Assembly: GCF_011947265.1 (NCBI RefSeq) | Contig: NZ_JAATHD010000002.1 | Location: 1 to 64,000, forward strand | Length of the DNA stretch: 64,000 bases | DNA from: Paenibacillus sp. HB172176 | GTDB lineage: Bacteria; Bacillota; Bacilli; Paenibacillales; Paenibacillaceae | Direction of reading: 5' to 3' | Shown here: piece by piece, positions 7,921 to 16,799 of the stretch | Layout of the letters: each line of letters opens with the position of its first letter | Position numbering within the stretch: the stretch's first letter is position 1 | Program-made: the position numbers and the translations under genes | The notes under the pieces: generated by a model | What the model saw: only the letters and a program-made list of their open reading frames with translations | Database searches by the model: none | What the model was told of the DNA's origin: nothing

Positions 7921-9669
7921 ATGTTTCGAGTACTTCATTCCATGAAAATTTTTCATAAGCTTGTATTGCTGATGCTGCTTCTCACGTCTATCGTATGCAC
8001 CGGCTTTTTGGTCGCGGCTACGATATCGTTCAATACCTTCGATACTATGCTTCACGAGCATGCGTCCCGATCCATGAATTTGTCCGTTGCGGGAATCGAG
8101 AACGAGATTGCCAACATCGAGAAGCTGTCCATGAACATGGCGCTGGATAGCCGGATTCAGGAACAGATGATCAGCATTCGTGGAGAGCTATCCTCTTACG
8201 AGCGGGTACGGAAGATGGCGGACTTCCAGCGGCAGGTTCTGCAATACATGTTTGCCGAGAAAAGCATATCCTCCTTCCGATTCCTGAATGAAGAGGGCTA
8301 CGAGTTCTACGTCGGGCAGAACCAGGTGACGAACGACGAGGACGAATTGGCGGGGATCATCGACAAGGCGCGCGCGGAGGAAGGCGGCGAAGTTTGGGTA
8401 GAGCTGTCCGGAGAATCGCCGGGGCTTGTGCTGGCGAGGGAGATCCGATCCATCTTCAAGCCGACGCTGGAGACGCTGGGTACGTTGATTTTCCGGATTG
8501 ACTTCCGCAACCTCGTGGAGCAGCATTTCGGCACGACGGGGGATGCCGACGTGAAGCTGTTTATGTTATCGCAATCCGGTACGGTTTATTACCGTCCCGC
8601 GGACGCAACGTTTGACGGGTTCGACGCTTCCGGCCTAGCCTTCGAAGGGGATAACGGGTTCTTGCTGCAAAAGATGGGGGGAAGCTCCTATTTCTTATCC
8701 TATACGAAATCCGATGCTTCGGGATGGCTGTATATCAGTCTTATTCCATACGATGAAATATTCAAACAGAAGTCGGAGCTTCGCAATACGATTTTCCTGC
8801 TCGTTGGGGGATTAATTGTCATCGCGCTGCTTATCAGCTTCCTGTTCGCAAGAGGGTTTACGAGACCGATTTCCCTGCTGACGGGTCAGATGAGAAATGC
8901 GGAGAAAGGCGATTTCGACGCCTCGCTGCTGGACATTCGCGAAGCCTCGCGCATGGACGAGATCGGTTATCTGCACAAGCGGTTCAACAGCATGATCCGC
9001 AACATCCAGCAGCTTATCGACGAAAATTACAAGAAACAGATCGTCATCAAAGACACGGAATACCGCGCTCTGCAGGCGCAGATCAACCCGCATTTTCTGT
9101 ACAACACGTTGAATTCCATCAACTGGATGGCCCGCAGACGCAACGACGACGTCATTTCGACCATGGTGGAATCGCTCAGCGGCATTCTCCGTCTAACCAT
9201 CGACGATAAGCGTGCCATGATTACCGTCCGCGAAGAGATCGAGCTCATTCAGGGCTATATGTATATTCAAAAGGTGCGTTACGGCAAACGAATCGACTTC
9301 TCCATCGAGGTGCCGGATTCCGTCAAGGAATGCCCGATTCCTAAATTCACCTTGCAGCCGATCGTCGAGAACGCGATATACCACGCCGTCGATCAGATGG
9401 CGGATGTCTGCCATATCGTATTGACCGCCGAGCCTAACGGAGAACTGAATGCTGTCGTGTTTACAATACGGGACGACGTGCCCGGGCTCGACGCCGATAA
9501 GCTTGAACTGCTGCGCTCCTTCCGATTGGAGGCACGGGGGACGGGAATCGGTTTAAAGAACATACAGGAGCGGCTGGTGCTGATTTTCGGGGACGGATAC
9601 GGAATCAAAGTCGACAGCAGCCCCGGCGAAGGATTGATCGTTAACGTTATCATTCCTGCATCGTCTTAA
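7921..9669 (+). CDS. YesM-like sensor histidine kinase
   Basis: A 582-residue membrane kinase. One transmembrane segment lies near residues 14-33, then an extracellular sensing domain of about 250 residues, a second transmembrane segment near 290-312, a HAMP domain, the His_kinase block with phospho-acceptor His in INPHFLYNTLNS, and a C-terminal HATPase (IVENAIYHAV, then GTGIGLKNIQERL). This is the layout of kinases that sense extracellular sugars in Paenibacillus. Its likely partner is the AraC-type response regulator at 11872, which is separated from it by two metabolic genes. It probably controls the three similar promoters at about 9700, 13470 and 19140. Confidence 0.92.
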   Translation: MFRVLHSMKIFHKLVLLMLLLTSIVCTGFLVAATISFNTFDTMLHEHASRSMNLSVAGIENEIANIEKLSMNMALDSRIQEQMISIRGELSSYERVRKMADFQRQVLQYMFAEKSISSFRFLNEEGYEFYVGQNQVTNDEDELAGIIDKARAEEGGEVWVELSGESPGLVLAREIRSIFKPTLETLGTLIFRIDFRNLVEQHFGTTGDADVKLFMLSQSGTVYYRPADATFDGFDASGLAFEGDNGFLLQKMGGSSYFLSYTKSDASGWLYISLIPYDEIFKQKSELRNTIFLLVGGLIVIALLISFLFARGFTRPISLLTGQMRNAEKGDFDASLLDIREASRMDEIGYLHKRFNSMIRNIQQLIDENYKKQIVIKDTEYRALQAQINPHFLYNTLNSINWMARRRNDDVISTMVESLSGILRLTIDDKRAMITVREEIELIQGYMYIQKVRYGKRIDFSIEVPDSVKECPIPKFTLQPIVENAIYHAVDQMADVCHIVLTAEPNGELNAVVFTIRDDVPGLDADKLELLRSFRLEARGTGIGLKNIQERLVLIFGDGYGIKVDSSPGEGLIVNVIIPASS

Positions 9670-9693
9670 CCTTTCCCTCAATTCCACGAAATA

Positions 9694-9750
9694 TTTCAGA
9701 AAGTACACTGCTTTTTCCATATCCGAACGCTATGCGGAAAGGTATTGTAG
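9694..9750 (+). promoter_or_regulatory. Shared operator/promoter, copy A (aldo/keto reductase)
   Basis: The upstream box TTTCAGAAAGTACACTGC continues into TTTTTCCAT, which ends at 9720. Exactly 20 bases later GGTATTGTA begins at 9741 as the -10 region. The same layout occurs at 13459-13515 and 19123-19179. The -35 position is poor, which fits dependence on an activator bound just upstream. Confidence 0.65.
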
Positions 9751-9789
9751 TAGCTATGAAATGGTTTGATACAGCAGGGGGGCTTCGGC

Positions 9790-10770
9790 ATGCAATATGC
9801 GTACTTGGGAAGGTCCGGCCTGAAGGTGAGCCGGTTATGTCTGGGGACGATGAACTTTGGTGTGCATACGGATCAGAATGAAGCGTTTCGCATCCTGGAT
9901 GCGGCTTTGGATTCCGGCATTACCTTTATCGATACCGCAGACGTATACGGCGGAGTGAGCGGAACTGGCGCTTCAGAGACGATTATCGGCAATTGGTTGG
10001 CGCAGGGAGGCAACCGAAGAGAACGGGCGGTATTGGCAACGAAGCTGTACGAGCCGTTAGGCAGTACGCCTTACGGCCCCAATGATGAGCGGGGATTGTC
10101 CGGGTTTAAAATCCGCAGGCATCTGGAAGCTTCGCTTAAGCGGCTGCAGACCGACCATGTAGAGCTGTACCAAATGCATCATGTCGATCGCAGGACGTCA
10201 TGGGAAGAGTTGTGGGGCGCATTCGAAAATATCGTCCATCAAGGCAAAGCGGATTATATCGGATCCAGCAACTTTGCCGGATGGCATCTGGTCAAAGCGC
10301 AGGCTGCGGCCAAGGAACGGAAATTTCTTGGTCTGGTGAGCGAGCAGCATGCCTACAATTTAATGAAACGGCATGCGGAGCTCGAAGTCCTTCCGGCGGC
10401 AATGGAGCTCGGGATCGGCATCGTGACCTGGGGACCGCTCGCTGGCGGGCTGCTTGGAGGCCGCTCTACGACATCGGATGGGGGACGACGTTCCGGCATG
10501 TCGGCGGACCGCTGGGAGCGGGCGAGACCGCAATTGAAGCAATTCGAGAGCTTATGCAAACAACTGGGAGAGAAACCTGCCCATGTCGCTCTTGCCTGGT
10601 TGTTGGACAACCCTGCCGTTACGTCGCCCGTAATCGGTCCACGTACGGCTGAACAATTAGTGGACACTCTGCGGGCTGTCGAGATTAAGCTGGATGACCC
10701 TATCCGCAAGGAGCTGGATAACATCTTTCCGGGACTTGGCGGCCCGGCTCCAGAGGCATATGCATGGTGA
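9790..10770 (+). CDS. Aldo/keto reductase
   Basis: A 326-residue NADPH-dependent aldo/keto reductase. The catalytic tetrad can be placed: Asp and Tyr in DTADVYGG, Lys in ATKLYEPLG and His in YQMHHVDRR. The cofactor-binding end includes SPVIGPRTAEQL. The ATG at 9790 follows AGGGGGG and matches the usual family N-terminus (MQYAYLGRSGLKVSRL), so an earlier in-frame codon at 9766 is not used. It belongs with the sugar-catabolic genes and is first behind promoter copy A. Confidence 0.9.
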   Translation: MQYAYLGRSGLKVSRLCLGTMNFGVHTDQNEAFRILDAALDSGITFIDTADVYGGVSGTGASETIIGNWLAQGGNRRERAVLATKLYEPLGSTPYGPNDERGLSGFKIRRHLEASLKRLQTDHVELYQMHHVDRRTSWEELWGAFENIVHQGKADYIGSSNFAGWHLVKAQAAAKERKFLGLVSEQHAYNLMKRHAELEVLPAAMELGIGIVTWGPLAGGLLGGRSTTSDGGRRSGMSADRWERARPQLKQFESLCKQLGEKPAHVALAWLLDNPAVTSPVIGPRTAEQLVDTLRAVEIKLDDPIRKELDNIFPGLGGPAPEAYAW

Positions 10771-10839
10771 ACCGTTAGACATTGGTATTATAATTTGACG
10801 CTTAAAACATGTGAGATGAAAAAAGAGGAGGCGGACAAG

Positions 10840-11775
10840 ATGGGGGTAAAGGAATTGCCAAATGGCGTGTGGCCGGTCATGCTGACGCCGTTCGCGCAGG
10901 ACGGCTCTGTGGATTACAATGCTTTGGAGCAATTAATCGAATGGTATATCGACAACGGCGTACACGGTTTGTTCGCCATGTGCCGCTCCAGCGACATGTT
11001 TCAGCTTACTCGCGACGAGCGAATCGACGTCGTTCGTTTCGTACAAGAGAAAACGGCGGGGCGCGTGTCCGTCGTCGCGTCCGGTCATGTTTCGGACTCC
11101 TTCGAGGAGCAGCTCAAGGATATCGAAGCCATCTCGGAGATTGGCGTCGATGCCGTTGTCTTGATAACCAACATTCTGGCACAAGCGGAGGATGGAGAGG
11201 ACGTATGGAAGCGGAACGTAGAAACCATTCTGGAGCGCTTCCCAGGCACGACGTTCGGCTTGTACGAATGTCCAAGCCCGTTCCAGCGGTTGCTGTCCCC
11301 GGAGCTGATTAAGTGGTGCGGCGAGACGGGGCGCTTCACGTTCATGAAAGAATGCAGCAATAACTTGGGGCAGATCCTCGAGAAGATCAAAGCCGTGCAA
11401 GGAACGCCGCTCAAAATCTACATCGCCAACAACCCGCATCTGCTGGAGGCGATGCAAGCGGGAGGCCACGGCTACAGCGGCATGCAGGCGACCTATCAGC
11501 CCGACCTGTATTCATGGCTGACGAATCATTGGAATGAAGACGCGGAGAAGGCGGCCTTGGTGCAAAGCTACCTTGGCGCGACCTGCGCTTTTGAAGGCAG
11601 GCAGTACTATATCGCCACCCGATATTACCTCCAGTTGGAAGGAATCGACATTACGCTCAAGAGCCGCATGAACCGGGCTGTCGGCGATTTCCGTCCCACG
11701 AACCGGCGGGAAATCGAACAATTTAGAGCATATAACAGATATTTCAAAAAGACGCTCTTCTCCCAGGGCGGCTAA
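10840..11775 (+). CDS. DapA-family (dihydrodipicolinate synthase-like) aldolase
   Basis: A 311-residue class I aldolase/lyase of the DapA/NAL family. The Schiff-base Lys is in FTFMKECSNN and the catalytic Tyr in FGLYECPSP. The usual G-T-T-G-E pyruvate-binding motif is altered to AMCRSSDMFQLT, so it is not a true dihydrodipicolinate synthase and more likely cleaves or dehydrates a sugar-acid. A ribosome site AAGAGGAGG precedes the ATG at 10840. It follows the aldo/keto reductase by 69 bases and probably shares its transcript. Confidence 0.88.
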   Translation: MGVKELPNGVWPVMLTPFAQDGSVDYNALEQLIEWYIDNGVHGLFAMCRSSDMFQLTRDERIDVVRFVQEKTAGRVSVVASGHVSDSFEEQLKDIEAISEIGVDAVVLITNILAQAEDGEDVWKRNVETILERFPGTTFGLYECPSPFQRLLSPELIKWCGETGRFTFMKECSNNLGQILEKIKAVQGTPLKIYIANNPHLLEAMQAGGHGYSGMQATYQPDLYSWLTNHWNEDAEKAALVQSYLGATCAFEGRQYYIATRYYLQLEGIDITLKSRMNRAVGDFRPTNRREIEQFRAYNRYFKKTLFSQGG

Positions 11776-11790
11776 TCATACCGTCATTCA

Positions 11791-11820
11791 AGCCCGCCGG
11801 TCCTTGTGCACGGCGGGTTC
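11791..11820 (+). terminator. Hairpin after DapA-like gene
   Basis: CCCGCCG (11793-11799) pairs with CGGCGGG (11811-11817), followed by TTCTG. The T-tract is short, so read-through into the regulator gene is possible. Confidence 0.5.
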
Positions 11821-11871
11821 TGTGCGACCTGGGGACGGGCAGAGATAACAAGTAACGAGGAGGAGCGCGTT

Positions 11872-13428
11872 ATGTATACCGTATTATTGGTAGACGACGA
11901 GGAATTGGTATTGGACAGCATTGCGGGTCTGATTCATTGGGAGCGACACGGCTTCAGGCTGACGGGGACGGCAACCAACGGGGCAAATGCGATGGAACGA
12001 TTTCGCCAGGAGCCGGTGGATATCGTGATTACCGATATTCGAATGCCCGTCATGAACGGCCTGCAACTGATCGAACGATTGAAGGGAGAATACGCAAGCA
12101 CGGAGTACATCGTGCTGACCGGTTATGGCGACTACGAGTATACGGGACCGGCGATGGCTCTCGGCGTCAGGCATTATTTGCTTAAGCCCTCCAACGAAGT
12201 GAAAATTTTGGAGGTGTTATTGAAGGTTGCGGAAGAGCTGACGGAACGAAGGAGGCATGGGCTGTTCCTGGATCGGCTGCAGAACGACTACAAGAAAATG
12301 CTGCCCCATGCCAAGGATCAACTGCTGCGTGATATCGTATTAACCGGCATCTACAACAAGCAGGACGCTGATTACATGATGGACGTCTTCAAAATTACCC
12401 AGCAGAGATTTCAGTTGATGCTGTTCACCTTTCATCATGAAACGGAATATTTCCAACGCTTCGCTCTTAAGAACATCGCCGAAGAGGTGTTCAAGGAGGA
12501 GGGCGCGTACTTGACGACGATTATTAACGATCAGATTCTGCTTCTAGTGAACGCGGATGCCTTCGAAGCGATTGCCGATAAAGCCAAAAACGTTCAACGC
12601 ATCTACAAATCGTATTATAAGCTGGCCGTCATCGTAGCCATCAGCGACGAAGGCGGCTTCTCCTCTATCCGCTCCATGTACGAGAGCGTCAAGCATTGCC
12701 TCAATTATGGCTTTACGTTCCAGGAGGGTTATATCGTAACGCCTCAGGACGTCATGAAAGCGGAGGGCGGGCTGCCCCTAGAATCCTGCAATTTGACGGA
12801 GCAGCTGGCTGCCGCGGTTCGGACGGGCAACGTCGAAGGCGTGTCGAAGTCGATTGCCGAGGCGGTCCGCGGCTTCGAGAGCGGTCTATTCGAGACGAAG
12901 GAGGCCAGGAACTACTGTCTGGACCTTTACCTTGCGGTCATCCGACAGTCGGAGGGAGCGCTCGACGAATTTGTACCCCGGATTCCGGCCCTCTACAATA
13001 TGTCCAACCTGCAGGGGGCATTCCAACTGCTGGAACAAACAGCCTCCGAGCTGGCCCAGCGCAACGCGAGCCTGACGGCCAAGAGACAAAGCGACGTCAT
13101 CGATTCGGTGCTGCAGATTATCAAAGAAAACATAGGGAATCCGGATCTGTCGCTCAAGTGGATCGGCAATGAGCTGCTGTATGTTAACGTGGATTACTTG
13201 GGCAAATTGTTTACCAAAAAAACGGGAAGCAAGTTTTCAAGCTACCTGATTCGGCTTCGAATGGAGTCGGCGGTGAAACTGATGGAGGAAGCGCGCGATT
13301 TAAAAGTATACGATATCGCCGTAAGGACGGGATACCCCGAGGATGCGCAATATTTCAGCAAAGTATTCAAGAAGTATACGGGAAAAACGCCGACGGAATA
13401 CATGCGAAATCTCGAATCCAATTCATGA
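11872..13428 (+). CDS. YesN-like response regulator with AraC DNA-binding domain
   Basis: A 518-residue regulator. The N-terminal receiver has the acidic pair LLVDDEE and phospho-acceptor Asp in IVITDIRMP, with Thr in IVLTGYGDYEY and Lys in LLKPSNE. A long middle region of unknown fold follows, then a C-terminal AraC/XylS helix-turn-helix pair (GNELLYVNVDYLGKLFTKKTG and IAVRTGYPEDAQYFSKVFKKY). The ATG at 11872 follows ACGAGGAGGAG. It is the expected partner of the kinase at 7921 and the candidate activator of the three related promoters. It directly precedes the solute-binding protein gene. Confidence 0.92.
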   Translation: MYTVLLVDDEELVLDSIAGLIHWERHGFRLTGTATNGANAMERFRQEPVDIVITDIRMPVMNGLQLIERLKGEYASTEYIVLTGYGDYEYTGPAMALGVRHYLLKPSNEVKILEVLLKVAEELTERRRHGLFLDRLQNDYKKMLPHAKDQLLRDIVLTGIYNKQDADYMMDVFKITQQRFQLMLFTFHHETEYFQRFALKNIAEEVFKEEGAYLTTIINDQILLLVNADAFEAIADKAKNVQRIYKSYYKLAVIVAISDEGGFSSIRSMYESVKHCLNYGFTFQEGYIVTPQDVMKAEGGLPLESCNLTEQLAAAVRTGNVEGVSKSIAEAVRGFESGLFETKEARNYCLDLYLAVIRQSEGALDEFVPRIPALYNMSNLQGAFQLLEQTASELAQRNASLTAKRQSDVIDSVLQIIKENIGNPDLSLKWIGNELLYVNVDYLGKLFTKKTGSKFSSYLIRLRMESAVKLMEEARDLKVYDIAVRTGYPEDAQYFSKVFKKYTGKTPTEYMRNLESNS

Positions 13429-13458
13429 GTCTCTCGGCGATCGCAATTGCTCGATTTA

Positions 13459-13515
13459 TTTCAGTAATCTACTCTGCTTTTTCCATGTCGAAAAAAGCCG
13501 CATCGCGGTATCTTT
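13459..13515 (+). promoter_or_regulatory. Shared operator/promoter, copy B (ABC importer)
   Basis: TTTCAGTAATCTACTCTGC runs into TTTTTCCAT, which ends at 13486, and GGTATCTTT starts 20 bases later at 13507. The 17 bases ending in CCAT match copy A at 16 of 17 positions. It lies 84 bases upstream of the solute-binding protein ATG. Confidence 0.7.
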
Positions 13516-13598
13516 GTAATAGAACGAAATAGTGGTTCAGGCCTGGAAACGCTGATTCGATTCATGTAACAACAATCTATATCAGGGGGATACAAAAC

Positions 13599-14945
13599 AT
13601 GAAGAAACGTGTTTCGACTACGATCGCTTTGACATTGGCGTCGGTGCTTGCCCTGTCGGCTTGCACCGGCGGCAACAACAATAACGGACAAGCGACGACG
13701 CCATCGGCGACAAATGCAAGTGGCAGCGCGACGGAAGCTCCGAAGGATGTCAATCTGCGCATCATCTGGTGGGGAAATCAAGACCGGCACGATATTACTT
13801 CGCAAGTATTGGATTTGTACAGCGCGTCTAAACCAAACATTACATTTTCTCCCGAATATCAAGGCTTTGACGGATATTATCAGAAGCTCACTTTGCTTGC
13901 GGCTTCCAACAACATGCCTGACATTTTCCAATTCTACGTTGGCGCTAGCGAAGCAAACCAATTCACAAACAAAGGGCTGGTAGAGCCGCTGGACGAATAC
14001 ATCGCGAACGGCCTCATCGACGTGTCCAATATCGGCGAAAGCACGTTGTCCGGCGGCAAGGACAAAGACGGTAAAATTTACGGTATTCCGCTCGGCGTCA
14101 ATGCCCGCGCGATGTTCGTGGACGTCGCCGCTTACGAAAAAGCAGGCTTGACGATACCGGAAAACGGCTACGATACATGGGAGGCGGTCTATGAAGACCT
14201 TAAAGTCCTGAAGGGAGTTACGGGGTCTTACGGTGCCGACGATATTCTAAACAGCGCGTTCACGTTTCATTATTATGCTCGCCAATTCGGACAGTCTGCC
14301 TATGCAGAAGGAACGGGCATCGGCTTCGACGAGAAAGTATTCACCGACTTTTTCAACATGAGAAAGCAATGGGTCTCGGAAGGACTGATGCCGAAGATGG
14401 ATGCTACGTTGTCCGTTAAAGGGCCGGAGGAATCCTTCTTCGTAAAAGGCCAGTCTGCCGTGCTTGTCGGCTACACCAACCAATATCCTTCCATTGCCAA
14501 AGCTGCAGGCCGAGATATTCGCATGATCATGCTGCCGGGTCCGAATTCGGACAAAGCGATGGATGTTCGCCCTGGTCTTCACTTCTCCATCTCCTCCAAA
14601 TCGGAGAACAAGGAAGAAGCTGCTCAATTTATCAGCTACTTCGTTAACAATGTCGAAGCGAACATGATTCTGAACGCTAACCGGGGCATGCCGATCTCCA
14701 GTACCGTTCGGGAAGCGCTATCCGCATCGTTCGAGCCGGAGATGAAGGCCGTTGCCGAATACATGGAGAAGGTAGCCGGACACAGCGGTCCTCTTGATCC
14801 TCCTGTACCTGCGGGCACTGGCGAAATCCAGGCTTTAATGGAAGACATCGAGCAACAAATCATGTTCGACCAAATTTCGCCGGCCGACGGTTATGCCAAG
14901 CTAGCGAAAGAAGCAGCGAGCATTACGGCCGATTATAAAGAATAA
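13599..14945 (+). CDS. ABC transporter sugar-binding lipoprotein
   Basis: A 448-residue extracellular solute-binding protein (family 1). A lipoprotein signal ends in LALSAC, with the lipidated Cys at residue 22, followed by a low-complexity Asn/Thr/Ala linker. The mature part has the usual two-lobe pattern (NLRIIWWGNQDRHD start, then GKIYGIPLGVNARAMFVD). It delivers a sugar or oligosaccharide to the two permeases that follow. The operon has no ATPase gene, so a shared MsmX-like ATPase elsewhere probably powers it. The ribosome site is AGGGGGATAC. Promoter copy B lies upstream. Confidence 0.92.
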   Translation: MKKRVSTTIALTLASVLALSACTGGNNNNGQATTPSATNASGSATEAPKDVNLRIIWWGNQDRHDITSQVLDLYSASKPNITFSPEYQGFDGYYQKLTLLAASNNMPDIFQFYVGASEANQFTNKGLVEPLDEYIANGLIDVSNIGESTLSGGKDKDGKIYGIPLGVNARAMFVDVAAYEKAGLTIPENGYDTWEAVYEDLKVLKGVTGSYGADDILNSAFTFHYYARQFGQSAYAEGTGIGFDEKVFTDFFNMRKQWVSEGLMPKMDATLSVKGPEESFFVKGQSAVLVGYTNQYPSIAKAAGRDIRMIMLPGPNSDKAMDVRPGLHFSISSKSENKEEAAQFISYFVNNVEANMILNANRGMPISSTVREALSASFEPEMKAVAEYMEKVAGHSGPLDPPVPAGTGEIQALMEDIEQQIMFDQISPADGYAKLAKEAASITADYKE

Positions 14946-15014
14946 CAAACATCAGCGGCCGGTTGCTTGAGATTTCCTTCAAGAAATCGGCCGCAGACAG
15001 GTAAGGTGACTACG

Positions 15015-15923
15015 ATGGCAAAGCTGCGGACGAATAAGCTGGCTGGTTTCGAAAGCGGGGCGGGTTATATGTTCATTCTGCCCTGGATTATTGGTTTCAT
15101 TGCCTTTACGGCAATCCCGTTTTTGGCTTTGTTTTACTTTGCATTTACGGATTATGATTTGTTATCGGCTCCAGGCGGAGTAGGTCTGGACAATTTCGTC
15201 AAGATGTTTACATCGGATCCCAAGTTTTGGACGAGCTTAAAGGTTACGTTTCTCTATGTTCTGACAGCCATACCGTTACGTCTGGTATTCGCTTTGGCGA
15301 TCGCTTTGCTGCTAAACATGAAAATCAGATTTGTCGGTTTGTATAGAACGGCGTTCTATATTCCTTCCATTATCGGAGGAAGCGTGGCTGTTGCGGTCAT
15401 GTGGGGACAGCTGTTCGGATTGAACGGAGCCATTAACGGCGTCGTCGAGGCGATCTTCGGGTTCCATCCCAACGTCTCCTGGATTGCCAATCCCGACACC
15501 GCGTTATGGACGCTTGTGTTAATGGCGGTCTGGCAGTTCGGTTCGCCGATGATTATTTTCCTCGCGGGTCTCAAAAACATTCCGGAATCCTACTATGAAG
15601 CGGCCGTCGTAGACGGTGCAGGAGCATTCCAACGATTTATCAAGATTACGATTCCGCTTCTGACGCCCGTTATTTTATTTAATTTAGTCATGCAGATTAT
15701 CGGCGGCTTTATGACCTTTACACAAGGTCTTATTATTACGGGCGGCGGCCCGATCGATAAAACGTTGTTCTATCAGCTGCACGTGTACAGACAGGGCTTT
15801 GAATTTTTTAATATGGGATATGCGGCCGCGTTGTCCTGCTTCTTGCTCGTGATCGTCGCGATCTTTACCGCGTTGGTATTTAAGTCGTCATCATCATGGG
15901 TACATTACGAGTCGAAAGGATAG
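15015..15923 (+). CDS. Sugar ABC transporter permease (first subunit)
   Basis: A 302-residue MalF/UgpA-like permease with six predicted membrane spans and the cytoplasmic EAA loop EAAVVDGAGAFQRFIKITIP that contacts the ATPase. The ATG at 15015 follows AGGTGAC and gives the normal cytoplasmic start (MAKLRTNKLAGFESG). An upstream in-frame codon at 14967 is unlikely. It sits between the binding protein and the second permease. Confidence 0.92.
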   Translation: MAKLRTNKLAGFESGAGYMFILPWIIGFIAFTAIPFLALFYFAFTDYDLLSAPGGVGLDNFVKMFTSDPKFWTSLKVTFLYVLTAIPLRLVFALAIALLLNMKIRFVGLYRTAFYIPSIIGGSVAVAVMWGQLFGLNGAINGVVEAIFGFHPNVSWIANPDTALWTLVLMAVWQFGSPMIIFLAGLKNIPESYYEAAVVDGAGAFQRFIKITIPLLTPVILFNLVMQIIGGFMTFTQGLIITGGGPIDKTLFYQLHVYRQGFEFFNMGYAAALSCFLLVIVAIFTALVFKSSSSWVHYESKG

Positions 15924-15928
15924 GGGCC

Positions 15929-16777
15929 ATGACCAGATCATTGAATTATAACAGGGGAAAGCTTTTCATTCATCTGCTCTGCCTCGCCATCGGCGTCGCT
16001 TCGTTGTATCCGATCATCTGGCTGGTGGCGAGCTCCTTTAAGGAAACTTCGCAAGTATTCGTAAGCGCGCAATCGCTTGTTCCTACCGTATGGGACTTCT
16101 CGAACTATGCGAAAGGCTGGAAGGGATTCGCGGGCATTACATTCGGAACCTTCTTCACTAACACGATCATCATCGTCAGCCTGACGGTTCTCGGCACGCT
16201 GATCTCTTGCGCCATGGTCGCTTACGGCTTCGCCAGGATCAAGTTTAGATGGAAGGGCTTCTGGTTCGGAACGGTTATGCTGACGTTGCTCCTGCCCGGT
16301 CAAATCGTGCAAATTCCGCAATACATTATTTTTCACGAAATCGGCTGGGTCAACACGTTTCTGCCGCTCATCGTGCCGGCTTTTTTCGGATCGGCGTTCT
16401 TTATCTTTCTGATTATGCAATTTATCCGCACGATTCCTTACGAGCTTGACGAAGCCGCCAAGATCGACGGCTGCAGCAGACCCGGCATTTTTCTGCGCGT
16501 CATTCTGCCCCTGATCGTGCCGGCTCTCGTCACGACCGCCATCTTCGAATTTTATTGGTCTTGGGACAACTTCTTCGGCGCTTTGATCTACCTGGGACAG
16601 CCAAAGCTGTATACGCTTGGCGTCGCGCTTCGTTTGTTCGCGGATCCAAGCTCCGGCACGGACTGGTCCGCGATGTTCGCGATGGCTACATTGTCGCTTC
16701 TGCCTCCTATCGCCGTGTTTTTTATCTTCCAGCGTTATATCGTGGAAGGCATTAGCACGACGGGGCTGAAAGGATAA
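15929..16777 (+). CDS. Sugar ABC transporter permease (second subunit)
   Basis: A 282-residue MalG/UgpE-like permease, the heterodimer partner of the previous gene. It has six spans and the EAA loop DEAAKIDGCSRPGIFLRVILP. It starts 5 bases after the upstream stop behind AAAGGATAGGGG, so the two are made together. The family C-terminus is normal (IVEGISTTGLKG). It is followed at 22 bases by the GH115 gene. Confidence 0.92.
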   Translation: MTRSLNYNRGKLFIHLLCLAIGVASLYPIIWLVASSFKETSQVFVSAQSLVPTVWDFSNYAKGWKGFAGITFGTFFTNTIIIVSLTVLGTLISCAMVAYGFARIKFRWKGFWFGTVMLTLLLPGQIVQIPQYIIFHEIGWVNTFLPLIVPAFFGSAFFIFLIMQFIRTIPYELDEAAKIDGCSRPGIFLRVILPLIVPALVTTAIFEFYWSWDNFFGALIYLGQPKLYTLGVALRLFADPSSGTDWSAMFAMATLSLLPPIAVFFIFQRYIVEGISTTGLKG

Positions 16778-16799
16778 CGGTCATGAAGGGAGAAATGAG